A stretch of 16,719 nucleotides of DNA from Bacteroidetes bacterium GWA2_31_9b. Its GTDB lineage: Bacteria; Bacteroidota; Bacteroidia; Bacteroidales; UBA12077. This document shows, piece after piece, positions 15,188-16,719 of this stretch. Under the pieces are notes generated by a model, which saw nothing but the letters and a program-made list of their open reading frames with translations, did not search any database and was not told the origin of the DNA. The stretch lies in the NCBI GenBank assembly GCA_001769005.1, contig MENE01000119.1, positions 21,229-37,947 on the forward strand. The letters run 5' to 3'. Positions within the stretch are counted from its first letter, which is position 1. Every line of letters starts with the position of its first letter. Made by a program: the position numbers and the translations under genes.

Positions 15188-15574
15188 TTATATTCCAAGA
15201 GTTCTTTTTAATTCTGAAATTTGTGATATCCATAAATTGTTTGCTTCGGTTATTTCAGATTCATCAGAGAAGTCGGTAATTACAAGAGCAACATCGCCTG
15301 TAAGTTCATCCTGATGGATTTTAAATTCAAAAAAGAGAGTATCTTCTTCATCATCATCTTCGTCGAGCCAACGAAAGCGAATAAATTGATTTTCTTTTTT
15401 AGAAATTAATTCGGCTTGTTGTTCTGATCCGTCCCAATAAAAGGAATAAATATTACCCACAATGTTTACATCATCGGCAAACCATTCTGATAAGCCGCTT
15501 GGCGTTGATAATCTAGGAAAAAGTATTTTAGGAGATGCGTTTAGCGTAAATTCCAATTCGTATTTTTTTTTCAT
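15188..15574 (-). CDS. START-like (SRPBCC fold, START_2) domain protein
   Basis: A 128-aa acidic cytosolic protein that is a single START-like domain. The opening MKKKYELEFTLNASPKILFPRLSTPSGLSEWFADDV has the strand-helix pattern and the L-x-x-WFADD motif shared with the AHSA1/SRPBCC group and seen in a small family nearly confined to Bacteroidota. The middle FIRFRWLDEDDDEEDT is strongly acidic, and the end SQISELKRTLGI is the long closing helix. The fold makes a hydrophobic pocket, so a lipid or other hydrophobic ligand is possible, but none is known. The neighbour 84 bp downstream on the same strand is the LptF/LptG-type permease, a pairing I recall in related genomes. ATG start. Confidence 0.8.
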   Translation of the reverse strand: MKKKYELEFTLNASPKILFPRLSTPSGLSEWFADDVNIVGNIYSFYWDGSEQQAELISKKENQFIRFRWLDEDDDEEDTLFFEFKIHQDELTGDVALVITDFSDESEITEANNLWISQISELKRTLGI

Positions 15575-15666
15575 TCAGTTTGTTTAAATTTTCACTCATT
15601 ATTGCAATATATAAAAAATTTTCAGATTTTTTGAATTCTTGTATAGAAGATAAAATAAAAATAAAT

Positions 15667-15674
15667 TATATTTG
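15667..15674 (+). promoter_or_regulatory. Probable -7 box of the tRNA promoter
   Basis: TATATTTG fits TAnnTTTG and lies 43 bp before the tRNA. CTTG at 15638-15641 could be a -33 element, but the spacing of 25 bp is longer than usual. Confidence 0.4.
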
Positions 15675-15717
15675 CAACCCGAAAGGATTTCGTGGAGTTT
15701 TTAAAAACAAATATTTT

Positions 15718-15791
15718 GGCGAGGTAGCTCAGATGGTTAGAGCGCATGATTCATAATCATGAGGTCGCGAGTTCAATTCTCGCTCTCGCTA
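15718..15791 (+). tRNA. tRNA-Met (anticodon CAT)
   Basis: A complete 74-nt cloverleaf: acceptor 15718-15724 with 15784-15790 (G-U pairs at 1-72 and 7-66), U8 at 15725, D arm from GCTC, anticodon stem CATGA/TCATG around the 7-nt loop TTCATAA (anticodon CAT), T arm GCGAG TTCAATT CTCGC and discriminator A at 15791. CCA is not encoded. The acceptor start is not the mismatched one of initiators and the anticodon stem lacks three G-C pairs, so this is elongator Met, or the Ile tRNA whose CAT is changed to lysidine-AT; I favour Met. Confidence 0.92.
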
Positions 15792-15792
15792 C
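15775..15792 (+). repeat. 18-bp direct repeat, copy 1 (3' end of the tRNA gene)
   Basis: AATTCTCGCTCTCGCTAC covers the end of the T loop, the 3' T stem, the 3' acceptor strand, the discriminator and one base beyond. It recurs without a mismatch at 15958-15975. Such a tRNA 3'-end duplication is the usual mark of an integrase att pair or of a lost tandem tRNA copy. Confidence 0.9.
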
Positions 15793-15919
15793 ATCAAAAC
15801 AAATGATCCCGGTGAATAACCGGGATTTTTTATTTGTCCAAATGTGAATTAAACTGTAAAGTTTAAGAGAACAGGTGGGCAAATAAAAATTAATTGAATT
15901 GAATATTTGTTTTGATGTA
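15790..15919. repeat. 15-bp inverted repeat starting at the tRNA 3' end
   Basis: TACATCAAAACAAAT at 15790-15804 and its exact reverse complement ATTTGTTTTGATGTA at 15905-15919 enclose about 100 nt that contain the tRNA terminator. The left arm begins in the last two bases of the tRNA. Also within the block, TGTAAAGTTT is repeated directly at 15855-15864 and 15917-15926. No ORF is seen. Confidence 0.8.
15805..15832 (+). terminator. Terminator of the tRNA gene
   Basis: An 8-bp GC-rich stem ATCCCGGT / ACCGGGAT (15806-15813 with 15819-15826), a 5-nt loop and six T afterwards, 15 bp behind the tRNA. Confidence 0.88.
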
Positions 15920-15939
15920 AAGTTTCCACACAAAGATTC

Positions 15940-15957
15940 ATTGCAGCTTGCTGCAAT
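15940..15957. repeat. Tight hairpin next to the second tRNA 3'-end copy
   Basis: ATTGCAGC TT GCTGCAAT is a perfect 8-bp inverted repeat with only two bases between the arms. It ends exactly one base before the 18-bp repeat copy 2 and has no T run, so it is not an ordinary terminator. Confidence 0.75.
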
Positions 15958-15975
15958 AATTCTCGCTCTCGCTAC
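15958..15975 (+). repeat. 18-bp direct repeat, copy 2 (orphan tRNA 3' end)
   Basis: Identical to 15775-15792. The sequence before it does not fold as a tRNA body, so this is only a fragment. A terminator-like hairpin starts 2 bp later, the same order as at the intact gene. Confidence 0.9.
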
Positions 15976-15976
15976 T

Positions 15977-16011
15977 AAAAGCGATTAAGGAATTCCTTAA
16001 CCGCTTTTTTA
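15977..16011 (+). terminator. Strong terminator behind the orphan tRNA 3' end
   Basis: A 14-bp stem with one A-C mismatch (15977-15990 with 15995-16008), AATT loop, and a T run to 16010. The A run on the left lets it work on both strands. No gene now ends directly before it, so it may be the original terminator of the tRNA gene. Confidence 0.85.
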
Positions 16012-16150
16012 TTTTAACAAAAACTCTGTACTTTTAATTTATTTAAAATATCATTCATAAGTCAAATATAATAAGTAAGTTGTGTCCTGTAAATTTGAAA
16101 CAAAACAAACCGTTAGATCGTAATAAATTCAAATAATTGTTAAAATTAGT
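16012..16150. promoter_or_regulatory. AT-rich leader before the last gene
   Basis: TAAATTTG at 16090-16097 fits the TAnnTTTG -7 box and would give a leader of about 45 nt for the gene starting at 16151. No clear -33 element. Nothing else is recognised in this stretch. Confidence 0.3.
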
Positions 16151-16719
16151 ATGATAAAAAAGATATGCTTTGTATTGATATTTTTGGGTGTACTAATTTT
16201 AAATTCTTGTAATAATGCCGATATTATTGATAAAAATGAAAAAGAATGGTTAAGCAAGCATCCTGATCTTGCTGTGGGCATATCAACTAATGTACCACCT
16301 TATCAATTTGTAAATAATAAAGGAAAAATCAGTGGAATATTTATTGATTTTTTATCTCTTATTGAAAAAAAACTGGATTATAAATTTAAAAAGGTATATC
16401 ATTCTGATTTTTCAAAATTGTTATCAGATACCAAATATGGTACAATTGATATATTGCTCGAAGTTCAGAAAACAGAAGAACGACAAAAATATTTAAATTT
16501 CACTCCCTATTTAATATCACACCCACATGTAATTGTTGTAAGAAAATCAACTGAAGGAATATCATCAATTAATCATTTAATAAATAAAAAAACCTCGGTT
16601 GTTAATAATTATGCTGTACAAGAGTATTTATTGAAGAAGTATCCGCAAATTAATTTAACACTATTGCCCGACGATGTTCGATGTTTAAGGTCAGTTTCTA
16701 CAGGTCAGACTCATGCTTT
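16151..16719 (+). CDS. Solute-binding family 3 domain protein with lipoprotein-like signal (partial, runs off the window)
   Basis: An ATG at 16151 opens a frame of 189 codons with no stop before the window ends. The N-terminus is a signal (KK, a hydrophobic run, then LNSC with Cys20 as possible lipidation site). From about 31, KEWLSKHPDLAVGISTNVPPYQFVNNKGKISGIFIDFLSLIEKKL is the characteristic beginning of periplasmic SBP_bac_3 domains of the kind found in BvgS-like sensor kinases and diguanylate cyclases, rather than free amino acid binding proteins; TIDILLEVQKTEERQKYLNFTPYL follows as expected. The missing C-terminal part would show whether it is a sensor kinase. It stands behind a terminator and probably has its own promoter. 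Family assignment is good; the full architecture is unknown. Confidence 0.8.
   Translation, partial: MIKKICFVLIFLGVLILNSCNNADIIDKNEKEWLSKHPDLAVGISTNVPPYQFVNNKGKISGIFIDFLSLIEKKLDYKFKKVYHSDFSKLLSDTKYGTIDILLEVQKTEERQKYLNFTPYLISHPHVIVVRKSTEGISSINHLINKKTSVVNNYAVQEYLLKKYPQINLTLLPDDVRCLRSVSTGQTHA

Noticed and set aside
15884..15957. Second degenerate tRNA gene before the orphan 3' end
   Set aside because: Apart from a 7-base GATTCAT match at the wrong spacing, no D arm, anticodon arm or 5' acceptor strand can be traced.
1..16719. CRISPR array, prophage or insertion sequence
   Set aside because: No spaced repeat series, transposase, integrase or phage gene is present in the window.

Overview
The window is a strongly AT-rich stretch of a bacterial chromosome, most likely from the phylum Bacteroidota (Bacteroidales-like). 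The reasons are the fused RibBA, the START_2-type small protein next to an LptF/LptG permease, the DUF4405 membrane protein, the lipoprotein glucosaminidase with LysM repeats, SpoIIE phosphatases of the type common in this phylum, almost no Shine-Dalgarno sequences, and several -7 boxes of the form TAnnTTTG. Nothing looks phage-like or transposon-like. The one trace of rearrangement lies at a tRNA gene.

Region 1 (1-310): the 3' end of a branched-chain aminotransferase gene on the + strand, closed by a strong hairpin that also ends the operon arriving from the other side.

Region 2 (324-6166): the most interesting part. A four-gene minus-strand operon encodes a receiver-SpoIIE phosphatase, a membrane TPR-SpoIIE phosphatase, a SiaB-like kinase and a SiaC-like phosphoprotein. 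Across a 298-bp AT-rich gap, a class III nucleotidyl cyclase with receiver and PAS domains (adenylate-type specificity residues) is read in the opposite direction. In Pseudomonas the SiaA/B/C switch controls the diguanylate cyclase SiaD. Here the neighbouring output enzyme would make cAMP, there are two phosphatases instead of one, and both receiver domains are degenerate in complementary ways.

Region 3 (6246-9608): housekeeping and envelope genes: cytidine deaminase (-), a LysM glucosaminidase lipoprotein (+), methionyl-tRNA formyltransferase (-) and a small DUF4405 membrane protein (+).

Region 4 (9626-15574, all minus): a START_2-like protein, an LptF/LptG-type permease with a lysine-rich insert, two glycosyltransferases packed almost end to end behind it, then RibBA with its own likely promoter.

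Region 5 (15718-16719): a tRNA with anticodon CAT and its terminator, then a non-coding block in which the last 18 bp of the tRNA region are repeated exactly 183 bp downstream, again followed by a terminator-like hairpin. The block also holds a 15-bp inverted repeat and a tight 8-bp hairpin. The window ends inside a gene whose product starts with a lipoprotein-like signal and a family 3 solute-binding domain, probably the sensor part of a larger protein.
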